NCBI RefSeq assembly: GCF_001011035.1
Contig: NZ_CP011492.1
Coordinates: 7,371,447-7,435,446 of the forward strand
Source: Streptomyces sp. CNQ-509
GTDB taxonomy: Bacteria; Actinomycetota; Actinomycetes; Streptomycetales; Streptomycetaceae
Length of the DNA stretch: 64,000 nt
Direction: 5' to 3'
Within the stretch, counting starts at the first letter, position 1; each line of letters starts with the position of its first letter. Made by a program: the position numbers and the translations under genes. A model generated the notes under the pieces. The model had not been told where the DNA came from. It made no database searches and saw nothing but the letters and a program-made list of their open reading frames with translations. Positions 44,878 to 53,443 of this stretch are shown piece by piece.

Positions 44878-47682
44878 TCAGTCGAGACCGGGCAGGGCCG
44901 CGAGGCGGCGGTGGTCGGCGGGGGAGTCGCGGCGGTCGAGCCGGGTCTCCAGCAGCCGCCTGGCCGCCTCGCACCGGCCGCCCGACACCAGCGCGAACAG
45001 CAGCGTCTCCTCCACCACTTCGCGCTGCGCCGCGCTGCCGCCGACCTTGCGCAGCACCGGCCGGATCGACTCCAGCCGCGCCACCGCGTCCGGCCACCGC
45101 TCCTCCAGCACCGCCTCCAGCGCCTCGCAGAGCGGTGCCACGACCTCGCGCTGCACCGGGTCCGCGCCCGCCGCGTGCGTACGGAGCCGGCGCAGCGCCG
45201 CCAGGTCGCCCGCGGCGGTCAGCGCCACCGCGCTGTGCATCGCGGTGAACGGCGTCGCCGGCCGCTCCACGACCTCCCGCTCGACCGCCGCCAGCACGCC
45301 CTCCACGGGCTGCTCGCCGGTCCAGCACCCCGACATCCGGGCCCGCCAGAGCAGCGACCCCGAGTCCACCAGCGCCCGCACCCCGTTCACCCGGCCCGGC
45401 GCCAACTGGGCGAACCAGCGCCGCCGTACCGCGTCCGGGTCGTCGAGCGCCAGTTCGTGCAGCGCGACGTGCCAGGAGAAGTGCGCCCGGTGCGTGGCGC
45501 CGCGGCCCTGGTCGCCGATCCAGCCGTCCAGCCAGTCCCGCCCGCGCTCGTGGGCCCCGGTCTCGTAGTGCACGTGGGCGAGCGCGTGCACCGCGTGCCC
45601 CGCGGCCGGCTCCACGGCCAGCGCCCGCCGGGCCAGCTCCCCGGCCTCGTCGAAGCGGCCGTCGTCCTGGCGCATGAAGGCCAGCAGCGAGGTGTGGAAC
45701 CAGTGCCCCTCGTACGCGGACGTGGTGCGCTCCACCAGCCGGCGGGCCATCGCGCCGTCCAGGTCGGTGACGCCGGAGAACGCGATGGTCGGCACGGCGA
45801 CGCTCAGCGCCAGCGCGTCCCCCGGATACGCGGCCAGGTGCCGGGTCAGCGCCTCGTCGCCGCCGGAGCCGGCGATCCGGCGGGTGACGACCTCCACGAA
45901 GGCCCGCTCGCGCTCGTCCGCGCGCTCGCGCGCCGCGCGCTGCGCGTCGGCCAGCGCCCGCGGCACGTCGACGTCCGCGCCGCACTCGTGCCCGACGAGC
46001 GCGAGCGCGGCGTGCCCGAGCGCGAAGCCCGGGTCCAGCTCCACGGCGCGGGCGAGCGCGGTCCCGGCGCCGGCGCGGACCTTCAGCAGCCGCTCGAGCC
46101 CCGTGCGGTAAGCGGCGGCGGCAGCGGCGTGCGTGGAGACGGGCAGGCCGTTGAGGTCGGTGGGCCGGCGCCGGCCCCGTACCGGCTCGCGCAGCGGCTC
46201 CAGCACGGCGGCGGCGACCTCGGCGGCCTGGACACGGATCTCCGGCACGGCGGTGGTCTCCCACAACTCGCCGCGGCGCGCGGCGCCGAGGGTGAACAGC
46301 GGCGGGGGAGCGGCGCCGGGGAAGCCGGCCCGTATCGCCGGGGCGTGACCCGGGCGCAGCCGGCCGGCGTCGGTGGCCACCCCGATGCCCAGCGGGCCCG
46401 GCGTGGCCGTGCCGTCCGCGAGCAGCCCCCGCCACAGCGGGTCGGCGCACTCCTCGACGCGCAGCCCGGGCCCCGTGCAGTCGACCACCCAGCCGACGTG
46501 CAGCGTCCGGCCGCCGCTCAGGGTGACGGCCAGGCCGCCGTCGGGGCCCTCGGCGACGTCCCGCACCTGCCCGCTGTGCAGCCGCAGCCGCCGCGCCGCC
46601 AGCGCCCGCTGCACGGACTCCGCGGTGGCCGGGGGCATGCGGTGCCGGTGGACGTTCCAGCGGGAGGCGTCGCGGGCCAGGAAGTCGGCCCGGTCGTCGT
46701 CGGAGAGCCGGGCCCACATCGCCTGCGTCAGCGGGCGCAGCCCGTCCACGGCGGGGCGCCAGTCGCCGTGGGCGCGTACGGCGGCGGCCACGTGGCGGCG
46801 TACGGCGGCGCGCAGCTCCGCCAGCGGCAGGCCGGGCAGGCCGGGGTCCGCCTGGAGGGGCGGCAGTGCGGTCAGGGCGTGCGGGCGGGGCAGTTCGCCG
46901 CCGCGGGAGACGGCGTGCACGCGGCGGCCGGACCGCTCCAGGCTCAGCGCCATGTCCACGGCGGTCAGGCCGGTGCCGACGAGCAGCACGTCGTCGGCGG
47001 CGTGGGCGTCCCCGGCGAGCGCGTCGAGGGCGCCGGGGGCCCAGGGGTCGGGGACGAAGCGGTCGCTGGCGCGCAGGGCCGCGGGGGCCCAGCCGCGGGG
47101 GCCGGGCGCGGGTCCGGTGGCGAGGACGACGCTGTCGGCCCGCTGGGTGCGACCGTCGGCGAGGCGCAGGGCGGCGCGCCCGCCGGCGGTCCACGTACAG
47201 CCCGTCGCCTTCGTCCGCAGCCTGCTCACCGCGACGGTGCCGTGGGCGCGGATGACGGCCTGGCCGAGGGAGTCGGCGAGATAGGCGCCGTAGCGGTGGC
47301 GGGAGACGAAGTCGCAGGCGGCGGCGGCCGGCTCGCCGTGGGCGCGGAGCCAGCGCACGAAGTGCGTGGGGTCGTCCGGGTAGCAGCTCATGCCGCCGGC
47401 CGGGACGTTCAGCCGGTGCCGCGGGTCGGGGGTGGCGTAAGCGACGCCGCGGCCCGCCTCGGACGCCGGGTCGATCAGCACCAGCTCCAGCGGCGTGCTG
47501 CGGCGGATCGCGGTCTCGCAGAGCTGCATCGCGGTCAGTGCCCCCGCGGCGCCCGCGCCGACGACGGCCACGACGTGGCGGGCGGGACCAGCGGCGGGGG
47601 AAGACGAAGGCGCGGCCACGGTACCTCCAGCTGAGCCGGGAACGGACTCGTCCATGATCTCGCGTCCCGGGGACCGGTCCAC
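44878..47682 (-). CDS. FAD/NAD(P)-binding protein fused to TPR (TTC38-like) domain
   Basis: Protein of 934 aa in two parts. Residues about 35-520 are a FAD/NAD(P)-binding protein of the NAD_binding_9 type: VVAVVGAGAAGALTAMQL (dinucleotide GxGxxG), LVLIDPASEAGRGVAYAT, RHRLNVPAGGMS, VLLVGTGLTAVDMAL and VVDCTGPGLRVEE. From about 530 the sequence becomes a helical repeat region like TTC38 proteins (LARAVELDPGFALGHAALA, HAVHALAHVHYETGAHERG, HFSWHVALHELALDD). No frame break exists between the halves. GTG 47682 and ATG 47655 are both possible starts. The oxidised substrate and the repeat's partner are unknown. The upstream region has an AT-rich inverted repeat. Confidence 0.85.
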   Translation of the reverse strand: MDRSPGREIMDESVPGSAGGTVAAPSSSPAAGPARHVVAVVGAGAAGALTAMQLCETAIRRSTPLELVLIDPASEAGRGVAYATPDPRHRLNVPAGGMSCYPDDPTHFVRWLRAHGEPAAAACDFVSRHRYGAYLADSLGQAVIRAHGTVAVSRLRTKATGCTWTAGGRAALRLADGRTQRADSVVLATGPAPGPRGWAPAALRASDRFVPDPWAPGALDALAGDAHAADDVLLVGTGLTAVDMALSLERSGRRVHAVSRGGELPRPHALTALPPLQADPGLPGLPLAELRAAVRRHVAAAVRAHGDWRPAVDGLRPLTQAMWARLSDDDRADFLARDASRWNVHRHRMPPATAESVQRALAARRLRLHSGQVRDVAEGPDGGLAVTLSGGRTLHVGWVVDCTGPGLRVEECADPLWRGLLADGTATPGPLGIGVATDAGRLRPGHAPAIRAGFPGAAPPPLFTLGAARRGELWETTAVPEIRVQAAEVAAAVLEPLREPVRGRRRPTDLNGLPVSTHAAAAAAYRTGLERLLKVRAGAGTALARAVELDPGFALGHAALALVGHECGADVDVPRALADAQRAARERADERERAFVEVVTRRIAGSGGDEALTRHLAAYPGDALALSVAVPTIAFSGVTDLDGAMARRLVERTTSAYEGHWFHTSLLAFMRQDDGRFDEAGELARRALAVEPAAGHAVHALAHVHYETGAHERGRDWLDGWIGDQGRGATHRAHFSWHVALHELALDDPDAVRRRWFAQLAPGRVNGVRALVDSGSLLWRARMSGCWTGEQPVEGVLAAVEREVVERPATPFTAMHSAVALTAAGDLAALRRLRTHAAGADPVQREVVAPLCEALEAVLEERWPDAVARLESIRPVLRKVGGSAAQREVVEETLLFALVSGGRCEAARRLLETRLDRRDSPADHRRLAALPGLD

Positions 47683-47724
47683 CCCCGGGCACCTGTTGAC
47701 GCGACGAGGCTACTGCTTTCATAA

Positions 47725-47754
47725 TTCCTAGCACACCGATGGGAATACTAGGAA
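47725..47754. promoter_or_regulatory. Inverted repeat TTCCTAG-N16-CTAGGAA, putative operator
   Basis: Seven-base perfect arms at 47725-47731 and 47748-47754, about 45-70 bases before the FAD/TPR gene start. The same TTCCTAG word recurs at 48045-48051. Such AT-containing repeats stand out in this GC-rich DNA and suggest a regulator site. Confidence 0.5.
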
Positions 47755-47816
47755 ACAATGGGAGACAGTGAGCGGACCGCCAAAAGCCGGGCCGCGCCGG
47801 GCTCCACACAGACGGG

Positions 47817-47856
47817 CAGGGCCCTTCGCTAACCCGGAGGAGTGCGAAGGGCCCTG
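47817..47856. terminator. Hairpin terminator of the minus-strand SDR operon
   Basis: Perfect 12-bp arms (47817-47828 and 47845-47856) with a 16-base loop. It is downstream of the minus-strand gene ending at 48128 and upstream of the FAD/TPR gene. Confidence 0.6.
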
Positions 47857-47944
47857 CTCCCCCGCTTCCGGCTCCCGCCGCCGCTCGTGCGCCCGCCCGG
47901 GTCACGGAAGCGCGCGTACGTGACCGGCGTGCGCTCCCTGAGAC

Positions 47945-47978
47945 CTCCCCGCCGGCGCCAGCGCCGCCGGCGGGGGAG
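47945..47978. terminator. Second hairpin downstream of SDR operon
   Basis: Thirteen-base arms (47945-47957 and 47965-47978) with a single-base bulge and a 7-base loop. In minus-strand transcription it is the first hairpin met after the stop at 48128. Confidence 0.55.
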
Positions 47979-48127
47979 CCCGGGGAGTGCACGGCAACGG
48001 ACATGCCCTCATGCTGCGTACCGCGCTGGCCTGCGTCAATGGTTTTCCTAGAAAATTGGTCGGAAAACTGTGGAATAGCTGAATGCCTACCCCTGGCCGG
48101 GGGTACGGGAGGGCCGCGGCGGGCCCG

Positions 48128-48667
48128 CTAGCCGGCCGGGTCCGGCGCCAGGCGCAGCGCGGCGATGGTCGTGGCGAGCATCTCGTAGTGCCCGGCGAGC
48201 AGCAGCAGTTCGATGGCCCCCTGCTCGTCCAGATGGGTCCGCAGCCGCCGCCAGAGCGCGTCGTCGAGGTCCCGGTCGTGGTGCAGCGCGTCGACCGCGG
48301 CGAGCAGCGCGCCCTCCCGCTCCGTCCACCCCTCCGCCCCGGGGCCCGCCTCGACCCGGGCGACGTCGGCGGGGGTGAGCCCGGCCCGGCGGCCGAGCCT
48401 GCGGTGGTGCTCGAACTCGTACGCGCAGTCGCACAGATGGGCCACCCGCAGGATCACCAGCTCCGTCTCCCGGCGCGGCAGTGTGCCGCGGGGCATCAGC
48501 CGGCCGGCGAACCGCAGCCAGCCGCGGAACAGCCGGCGGTGGCGGCCGAGCACGAGGAAGAGCGCGGGCGGCCGGGTGCCGGCGACGCGGCCCGCCGCGC
48601 GGCTGAGCAGCCAGGTGGCCGCGCCGACGTCGCGTCGTCCGCCGGGGGCGATGCGCGGCGCGCTCAC
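48128..48667 (-). CDS. Carboxymuconolactone decarboxylase (AhpD-like) family protein
   Basis: All-helical protein of 179 aa. The CMD/AhpD core is RRETELVILRVAHLCDC followed by AYEFEHHRRLGRRAG, where the Cys and His residues are those used as redox or catalytic groups in the family, and a C-terminal helix with ELLLLAGHYEML. The start GTG 48667 overlaps the SDR stop by four bases (GTGA), so the pair is translationally coupled. Substrate is unknown; the SDR partner suggests steroid, lipid or ring-compound metabolism but does not prove it. Confidence 0.87.
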   Translation of the reverse strand: MSAPRIAPGGRRDVGAATWLLSRAAGRVAGTRPPALFLVLGRHRRLFRGWLRFAGRLMPRGTLPRRETELVILRVAHLCDCAYEFEHHRRLGRRAGLTPADVARVEAGPGAEGWTEREGALLAAVDALHHDRDLDDALWRRLRTHLDEQGAIELLLLAGHYEMLATTIAALRLAPDPAG

Positions 48668-49593
48668 CGCGCGCCCCCGTCCTTCCGCGGGCCCGGGTCG
48701 CCGCCCGGGGCGGGCCGCCCGGGCGGGCCCAGGACCGCGCGGCGCAGCAGCCGGTGGGTGGCGGAGTTCATCGCCCGCATCGCGAGCGCGTAGAGCGGCG
48801 GCGCCGCGCGCTGCAGCCCGTGCGCGGCCCGTACCCGGCCGGAGGTGTGCACCAGATAGCGGTTCCGCGCCACGCCCTTGAGGATCATCCCGGCGACCGC
48901 CTCCGGCGACTCCGCCTGCCTGCGGAAGCCCGCCTGGAGCCGCTTGAACGCCTTGCTCTCCTTGTCCACGCCGACGATCTCCACGGTCTCGGTCAGCGGC
49001 GTGTCCACCGCGCCCGGGCAGACCAGGCTGACGCCGATGCCGTGCCGGCGCAGGTCGAAGCGGAGCACTTCGGAGACGCCGCGCAGCCCGAACTTGCCGG
49101 CGCTGTACGCGGCGTGCCACGGCAGCCCGAGCAGGCCCGCCGCCGAGGAGACGTTGACCAGGTGCCCGCCGCGGCCGCCCGCGATCATCGGCGGCACGAA
49201 CGTCTCGATGACGTGCACGGGGCCCATCAGATTCACCTCGACCATGGCGCGCCAGTGCCGGTGCTCCAGATGCTCAACCGTGCCCCACGCCGAGATCCCG
49301 GCGATGTTCATCACGACGTCCATCGGCCCGTCCGCCGCGGCGTGCACCTCGTCGGCCACGGCCCGTACGGCGTCGAGGTCGGCGATGTCGGCGGCGCCCG
49401 CGTAGCGCACGGTCCCGCCCCGGGCGCGTATCCGCGCGGCGGTGGCGTCGAGGCGGTCCCCGTCCAGGTCGGTGAGGTACAGCTCCGCGCCGCGGTCCGC
49501 GGCCAGCGCGGCGGTGGCGCGGCCGATGCCGCCCGCCGCGCCGGTGACGAAGATCCGCCGTCCCGTCAGGTCACTCAGCCCCGGTCGCTTCAT
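48664..49593 (-). CDS. SDR-family oxidoreductase
   Basis: Classical-type short-chain dehydrogenase of 309 aa, longer than usual because of a C-terminal extension. Motifs: IFVTGAAGGIGRAT, an Asp after the second strand (LTDLDGDRL) favouring NAD, NIAGISAWG, Ser in NVSSAAGLLGL, and YSAGKFG. The last 60 residues (YALAMRAMNSATHRLLRR) are hydrophobic then basic, as in membrane-associated SDRs acting on lipids. No strong ribosome-binding site is seen before the ATG. It is the first gene of a two-gene operon with the CMD-like protein. Confidence 0.9.
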   Translation of the reverse strand: MKRPGLSDLTGRRIFVTGAAGGIGRATAALAADRGAELYLTDLDGDRLDATAARIRARGGTVRYAGAADIADLDAVRAVADEVHAAADGPMDVVMNIAGISAWGTVEHLEHRHWRAMVEVNLMGPVHVIETFVPPMIAGGRGGHLVNVSSAAGLLGLPWHAAYSAGKFGLRGVSEVLRFDLRRHGIGVSLVCPGAVDTPLTETVEIVGVDKESKAFKRLQAGFRRQAESPEAVAGMILKGVARNRYLVHTSGRVRAAHGLQRAAPPLYALAMRAMNSATHRLLRRAVLGPPGRPAPGGDPGPRKDGGAR

Positions 49594-49650
49594 CTACCGC
49601 ACGGTAACGTCCCGCGCCCGCGACCGGAACGGGGCGTGCGGTCACCGGTG

Positions 49651-49680
49651 CCCGCGGGCCGCGCCGCGGCGGCCCGCGGG
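49651..49680. terminator. Hairpin terminator after PQQ-type sugar dehydrogenase
   Basis: Perfect 12-bp GC arms (49651-49662 and 49669-49680) with a 6-base loop, 11 bases beyond the minus-strand stop at 49691. Confidence 0.68.
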
Positions 49681-49690
49681 GTCGCCGGTG

Positions 49691-50824
49691 CTACGCGGCC
49701 GGGTCCAGCCGCTGGACCGGCCCGCCGAGGTCCAGCACGTACAGCTCGCCGTCGCCGCCCTGGACGAAGGAGATCACCTCGCCGCCGCTGACGCCGAGGT
49801 CGCTCTCGCCGGTGACCTCGCCGTTCTCGACGTCGAGCGCGCGGACGGTGCCGTCGCAGTAGTCGCTGAACAGGTACTGGCCCGCCAGGTCCGGGATCGC
49901 CTCGCCGCGGTAGACGAAGCCGCCGGTGACCGAGCAGCCGAGCCCGTCGCGGCCGTACTCGTGCACCGGGGGCACGTGGTTCGCCGGCTCCTCGCCGTCG
50001 AAGACCTCCGAGCCCTCCATCCGGCCCCAGCCGTAGTTCTCGCCGCCGGCGCTGTCCGCCGGGGCGTAGTCGATCTCCTCGACCCGGTTCTGCCCGACGT
50101 CGCCGATCCACAGGTCGCCGGTCTCGGCGTCGAAGGAGAACCGCCAGGGGTTGCGCAGCCCGTACGCCCAGATCTCGTCCCGTGCGTCCGCGTCGTCCAC
50201 GAAGGGGTTGTCCTCGGGGATCGCGTACGGGTCGCCGCCGCCCGGGTCGATCCGCAGCAGCTTGCCGAGCAGCGTGTCCAGGTTCTGGCCGTAGTCGTGC
50301 GGGTCGCCGCCCGCGCCGCCGTCGCCGAGGGCGATGTACAGCATCCCGTCGGGGCCGAAGGCGATCTGGCCGCCGTTGTGGTTGGCGTACGGCTGCTCCT
50401 GGGTGAGGACGGTGCGCCGCGAGCCGGGGTCGGGTGCGCCGTCGGCGACGGCGAACTCGTCGACGGTGCTGGTGCCCTCCCGGTCCGTGAAGGAGACGTA
50501 GAAGTGCTCGAACTCCGGGTCGAAGGCGATGCCGAGCAGCCCGCGCTCGCCGTTCGTCGTGGTGTCGTCCGAGATGTCCAGCACGGGCTCGCCGAGGCCG
50601 GAGTCGGTGAGGACGCGGACGGTGCCGGCGCGTTCGGCGATCCAGACCGTGTCGCCCGGGCCCGCGGTGCCGGCGCTCGGGTTCTTCGCCTCGGCCACGG
50701 TGGTGAGTTCGACCGCCGCCTGCCGGGACTTCGCGGGCGGGTCCGCGCTGGCCGCGGAGAGGGCGGCGCCGGAGACGGCGAGGCAGAACCCGGCGGCGAT
50801 CGCCGAGATGGTACGCACTCTCAT
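49691..50824 (-). CDS. Secreted PQQ-dependent sugar dehydrogenase-like protein
   Basis: Extracellular six-bladed beta-propeller of 377 aa of the soluble glucose dehydrogenase (GSDH/Aldose sugar dehydrogenase) family. After the signal peptide (AAGFCLAVSGAALSAASA) come VWIAERAGTVRVLTD, GERGLLGIAFDPEF, the conserved His in NHNGGQIAFGPDGML, GDGGAGGDPHDYGQ, the WAYGLRNPWRFSFD blade and VTGGFVYRG. These segments carry PQQ- and calcium-binding residues in characterised members. AGGAGG lies 6 bases before the ATG. It would oxidise sugars at the cell surface. The host may need external PQQ, as no pqq genes are present here. Confidence 0.9.
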   Translation of the reverse strand: MRVRTISAIAAGFCLAVSGAALSAASADPPAKSRQAAVELTTVAEAKNPSAGTAGPGDTVWIAERAGTVRVLTDSGLGEPVLDISDDTTTNGERGLLGIAFDPEFEHFYVSFTDREGTSTVDEFAVADGAPDPGSRRTVLTQEQPYANHNGGQIAFGPDGMLYIALGDGGAGGDPHDYGQNLDTLLGKLLRIDPGGGDPYAIPEDNPFVDDADARDEIWAYGLRNPWRFSFDAETGDLWIGDVGQNRVEEIDYAPADSAGGENYGWGRMEGSEVFDGEEPANHVPPVHEYGRDGLGCSVTGGFVYRGEAIPDLAGQYLFSDYCDGTVRALDVENGEVTGESDLGVSGGEVISFVQGGDGELYVLDLGGPVQRLDPAA

Positions 50825-50972
50825 GGTGACCCTCCTGGGGTGGGGTTGAGGGTGTGGGGGAACGGTGCGTGCGCTCGCACGGTCGGGGCGATGCCCCTGG
50901 TCCGCAGGAGGATAACCCGCGCGCCGTTCCCGTTGAATACCGCAACCTCGCCCCGGGGGAGGGGAGTCCGGG

Positions 50973-51016
50973 CCGCCGTCCGCCCCGCCGGGCGGTGCCC
51001 GGGAGCCGGACGGCGG
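50973..51016. terminator. Hairpin between pectate lyase and sugar dehydrogenase genes
   Basis: Perfect 10-bp arms (50973-50982 and 51007-51016) with a GC-rich 24-base loop, downstream of the minus-strand pectate lyase gene. Confidence 0.45.
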
Positions 51017-51037
51017 TTGCCTACGGAGGTGAAGCGC

Positions 51038-51105
51038 CGCGCGCCGCGGGGAACTTCGTACCGCGGGAGGGGCAGGACGTGTCCCGCGGGCCGCCGCGGC
51101 GCGCG
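51038..51105. terminator. Nested hairpin directly after pectate lyase gene
   Basis: Outer 12-bp perfect arms (51038-51049 and 51094-51105) enclose an inner CCGCGGG/CCCGCGG pair (51061-51067 and 51083-51089). It starts about 10 bases after the minus-strand stop at 51116. Confidence 0.55.
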
Positions 51106-51115
51106 CCGCCGTCTC

Positions 51116-52081
51116 TCAGAGCTTCCCGGCGCCGGCCCCGCCGGTCACGGTGCTCTTGACGCTCTGCGCGGGCTGCACGGAGTAGGAGTACGGGATGCCC
51201 GCGACGGAGCCGCCGGCCTCGCCGGTGCCGGAGTTCTGGAAGTGGTTGCCGCGGGCCTCGATGGTGCCGGGTCCCGAGCTGGCCTCGCCGAGGTGGAAGG
51301 GGTCCTCGGTGTTCTCGAAGTAGTTGCCCTCGATCAGCACGCCGGCGTCCTCGGTGGAGGCGACGCCGTACGAGCCGATGTCGTCGTAGTAGTTGTTGAG
51401 CACGTGCACCGGGTTGCCGAAGCGGACCCGCGGGTTGCGCTGGTTGGTGCCGTCGAACCAGTTGAAGGCATACGTGACGTGCAGGGCGTCGGCGTCCTCG
51501 CCGGCGTTGGAGTCGCTGTGGCCGAGCAGCGCGTTCTTGTCCTGGCCGTGGAAGTGGTTCCACGAGACCGTGATGCCGTCCGACGCGCGCTTGATGTCCA
51601 GGTTGCCGTCGCTCGCGTCCGTCAGCGTGTTGTGGTCCAGCCAGACGTCCGTGGAGTACTGGACGTTGACGTTGTCGTCGTCGCTGCCCGAGATCGTCAG
51701 GTTCTGCACGATGACGTTGCTGACCTCGCTGATGTTCAGCCCGCCGCCGCCGGTGATGCGGCCGTTGCCGCCGACGCCGACGACGGTCTTGTCGGACGCG
51801 ATCTTGGTCATGCCGCCGAGCTGGATGGTGCCGTCGACCTGGACGATCCGCGGTCCGTCGCTCTGCACCGCGGCGGTGAACGCGGCCGCGTCCGACACCC
51901 TCACGGTCGGGCCGCCGGCCCCGCCGGTGGTGCCGGCGCCGAAGCCGATCGGGGCGGCCGCGGCCGCGGCGGGCTCGTCGGCCAGCGCGCCCGGGACGAG
52001 CAGGGCGGCGGTGGCGGCGGCGGTCGCGGCCGCGGTGGCGACGACGGACATGGTGCGGGGCTTCCTCCTGTGCGTGCGCAT
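51116..52081 (-). CDS. Secreted pectate lyase, polysaccharide lyase family 1
   Basis: Extracellular enzyme of 321 aa that cleaves polygalacturonate by beta-elimination. The signal peptide ends near VPGALADEPAA. The right-handed beta-helix shows VVGVGGNGRITGGGGLNI, the calcium-binding VWLDHNTLTDASDGNLDI, and the catalytic Arg region in TNQRNPRVRFGNPVHVLNN (R-x-P-x-x-R). ATG 52081 is preceded by GGAGAG; upstream in-frame sequence is not protein-like. Terminator-like hairpins follow. The divergent or upstream LacI gene (52267) could be involved in regulation, though it more likely controls the ABC operon on its other side. Confidence 0.93.
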   Translation of the reverse strand: MRTHRRKPRTMSVVATAAATAAATAALLVPGALADEPAAAAAAPIGFGAGTTGGAGGPTVRVSDAAAFTAAVQSDGPRIVQVDGTIQLGGMTKIASDKTVVGVGGNGRITGGGGLNISEVSNVIVQNLTISGSDDDNVNVQYSTDVWLDHNTLTDASDGNLDIKRASDGITVSWNHFHGQDKNALLGHSDSNAGEDADALHVTYAFNWFDGTNQRNPRVRFGNPVHVLNNYYDDIGSYGVASTEDAGVLIEGNYFENTEDPFHLGEASSGPGTIEARGNHFQNSGTGEAGGSVAGIPYSYSVQPAQSVKSTVTGGAGAGKL

Positions 52082-52266
52082 GTGCTGCTCTCCGTCCGGT
52101 ACGTGTGCGGGTGGGGGGATGCGCGCCCGCGTGGCGGCGGCACGCTCCGGCCGTGGGTTGCCGCCGGACGGCGGGAGGTTGCCGCTCGCGGTGCCGGAGC
52201 GGAGCAGGCGAGCCCCGGGCGCCGCAACGGGACTCCGGCGGGACCGGGGAGCGGAGCGCCCGGTGC

Positions 52267-53301
52267 CTACCGGCCGGAGGGCGGCTCCTCGGGCGCCGCG
52301 GTGCTCTGCCGTACCACCAGCCGGGTGGCCAGCTCCATGCGCAGCGCCCCCTTGCCGGGCTCGCGCGGGCGCAGCAGCATCTGCGCCGCCTCCTCCGCCA
52401 TCTGCCGCAGCGGCTGGTGGACGGTGGTGAGCGCGGGGCTGGACCACTGGGCCAGGGGCACGTCGTCGTAGCCGACGACGGACAGCTCGTCCGGCACGCT
52501 CAGCCCCTTCAGCCTGGCCGCCTCCAGCACCCCGAGGGCCTGGAGGTCGCTGCCGGCGAACACGGCGGTGGGCCGGCCGGGCCCGTCGAGCAGCTCCATG
52601 GCGTGGTCGAAGCCGCCCTGGACGTGGAAGTCGCCGAAGCGGACCTGCGCCGGGTCGACGTCGAGTCCTGCCATGGCCATCGCCGAGCGGTAGCCGTCGA
52701 GCCGGGCGAGGGAACACATCATGTCCTCGGGGCCGGTGATGATGGCGATCCGCCGGTGGCCGCGCTCGATGAGGTGGCGGGTGGCGGCCATGCCGCCGGC
52801 CCAGTTGGCGGAGCCGACGGAGGGCACGTCGGGCTCGGGGTCGCCCGCCGGGTCGACGATGACGAACGGGATGGCGCGCGAGCGCAGTTGCTTCTTCACC
52901 CGGTCGGGCAGCGTGGAGAAGACGAGCACCACGCCCAGCGGGCGGCGGCGCAGGACGCCCTCGATCCAGTCGGGGTCCGGCGCGTGCCGCGTGCCGCTCT
53001 CGGTGAGGACGACGCTCGCGTGGTTCTGCTTGGCGACGTTCTCCACGCCGCGGATCAGCTCCATCGCCCAGACGCTCTCCAGCTCGTGGAAGACCAGCTC
53101 GATGAGCGGCGCCTGCGGGGCGGCCTGGGCCCGGCGGCGGTAGCCGTGGGTCTCCAGCAGTTGCTCGACTTTCGAGCGCGTAGGCCGAGAGACATCGGAC
53201 CGCCCGTTGAGAACTTTCGAAACCGTCGAGAGGGAGACCCCGGCCTGAGTCGCCACCTCGGCCAGGGTCACACGGCCGTCCACATCGTCGTCTTCACGCA
53301 T
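52267..53301 (-). CDS. LacI-family transcriptional regulator
   Basis: Repressor of 344 aa. The N-terminal HTH and hinge are VTLAEVATQAGVSLSTVSK and VLNGRSDVSRPTRSKVEQLL. The rest is a periplasmic-binding-protein-like sensor domain (LVFHELESVWAMELIRGVEN, AVFAGSDLQALGVLEAA, DELSVVGYDDVPLAQW). It is divergent from a sugar ABC transporter/GH3 operon and resembles BxlR-type repressors of xylobiose use in position and neighbours. No clear ribosome-binding site precedes the ATG. It should bind the inverted repeat at 53421-53431 and be released by the imported sugar; this is inference. Confidence 0.93.
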   Translation of the reverse strand: MREDDDVDGRVTLAEVATQAGVSLSTVSKVLNGRSDVSRPTRSKVEQLLETHGYRRRAQAAPQAPLIELVFHELESVWAMELIRGVENVAKQNHASVVLTESGTRHAPDPDWIEGVLRRRPLGVVLVFSTLPDRVKKQLRSRAIPFVIVDPAGDPEPDVPSVGSANWAGGMAATRHLIERGHRRIAIITGPEDMMCSLARLDGYRSAMAMAGLDVDPAQVRFGDFHVQGGFDHAMELLDGPGRPTAVFAGSDLQALGVLEAARLKGLSVPDELSVVGYDDVPLAQWSSPALTTVHQPLRQMAEEAAQMLLRPREPGKGALRMELATRLVVRQSTAAPEEPPSGR

Positions 53302-53359
53302 GGTTCGAAGGATAAGGCACGGTCAGCGGTAACGGTTTGGTCGCGCGTCCGCAGGCCCG

Positions 53360-53389
53360 TTGACCGTCTGCGGTCGCTCGCCTTACTGT
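53360..53389 (+). promoter_or_regulatory. Putative promoter of the solute-binding protein operon
   Basis: TTGACC (53360-53365) and TACTGT (53384-53389) are separated by 18 bases. Transcription would start near 53396, placing the CGAAA-T-TTTCG repeat just downstream, where a repressor could block elongation or initiation. Confidence 0.5.
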
Positions 53390-53420
53390 CCAGCCCTACA
53401 TCGACTTTCGGTGATCTGGA

Positions 53421-53431
53421 CGAAATTTTCG
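53421..53431. promoter_or_regulatory. CGAAATTTTCG inverted repeat, putative LacI-family operator
   Basis: Perfect five-base arms CGAAA/TTTCG around one base, 13 bases before the solute-binding protein ATG (53444). Related words lie nearby (ACTTTCGG at 53404, GGTTCGAAGG at 53303). The CGAA/TTCG half-sites fit the type of operator reported for BxlR-like repressors, from memory. Confidence 0.55.
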
Positions 53432-53443
53432 AGAGGCGTGCGT

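Larger units (their letters stand above)
47683..48127. other. 445-base intergenic control region with hairpins and AT-rich repeats
   Basis: No gene is visible. From left to right it holds a plus-strand promoter-like pair (TTGACG 47696, CATAAT 47720), the CTAGGAA inverted repeat (47725-47754), two hairpins (47817-47856 and 47945-47978) and a second AT-rich block TTTTCCTAGAAAA (48043-48055) followed by GGAAAA (48062-48067). It is the upstream region of the FAD/TPR gene and the downstream end of the SDR operon, both on the minus strand. Confidence 0.6.

Noticed and set aside
44911..47634. 907-codon plus-strand ORF opposite the FAD/TPR gene
   Set aside because: Low-complexity Gly/Arg/Val antisense frame without any motif.
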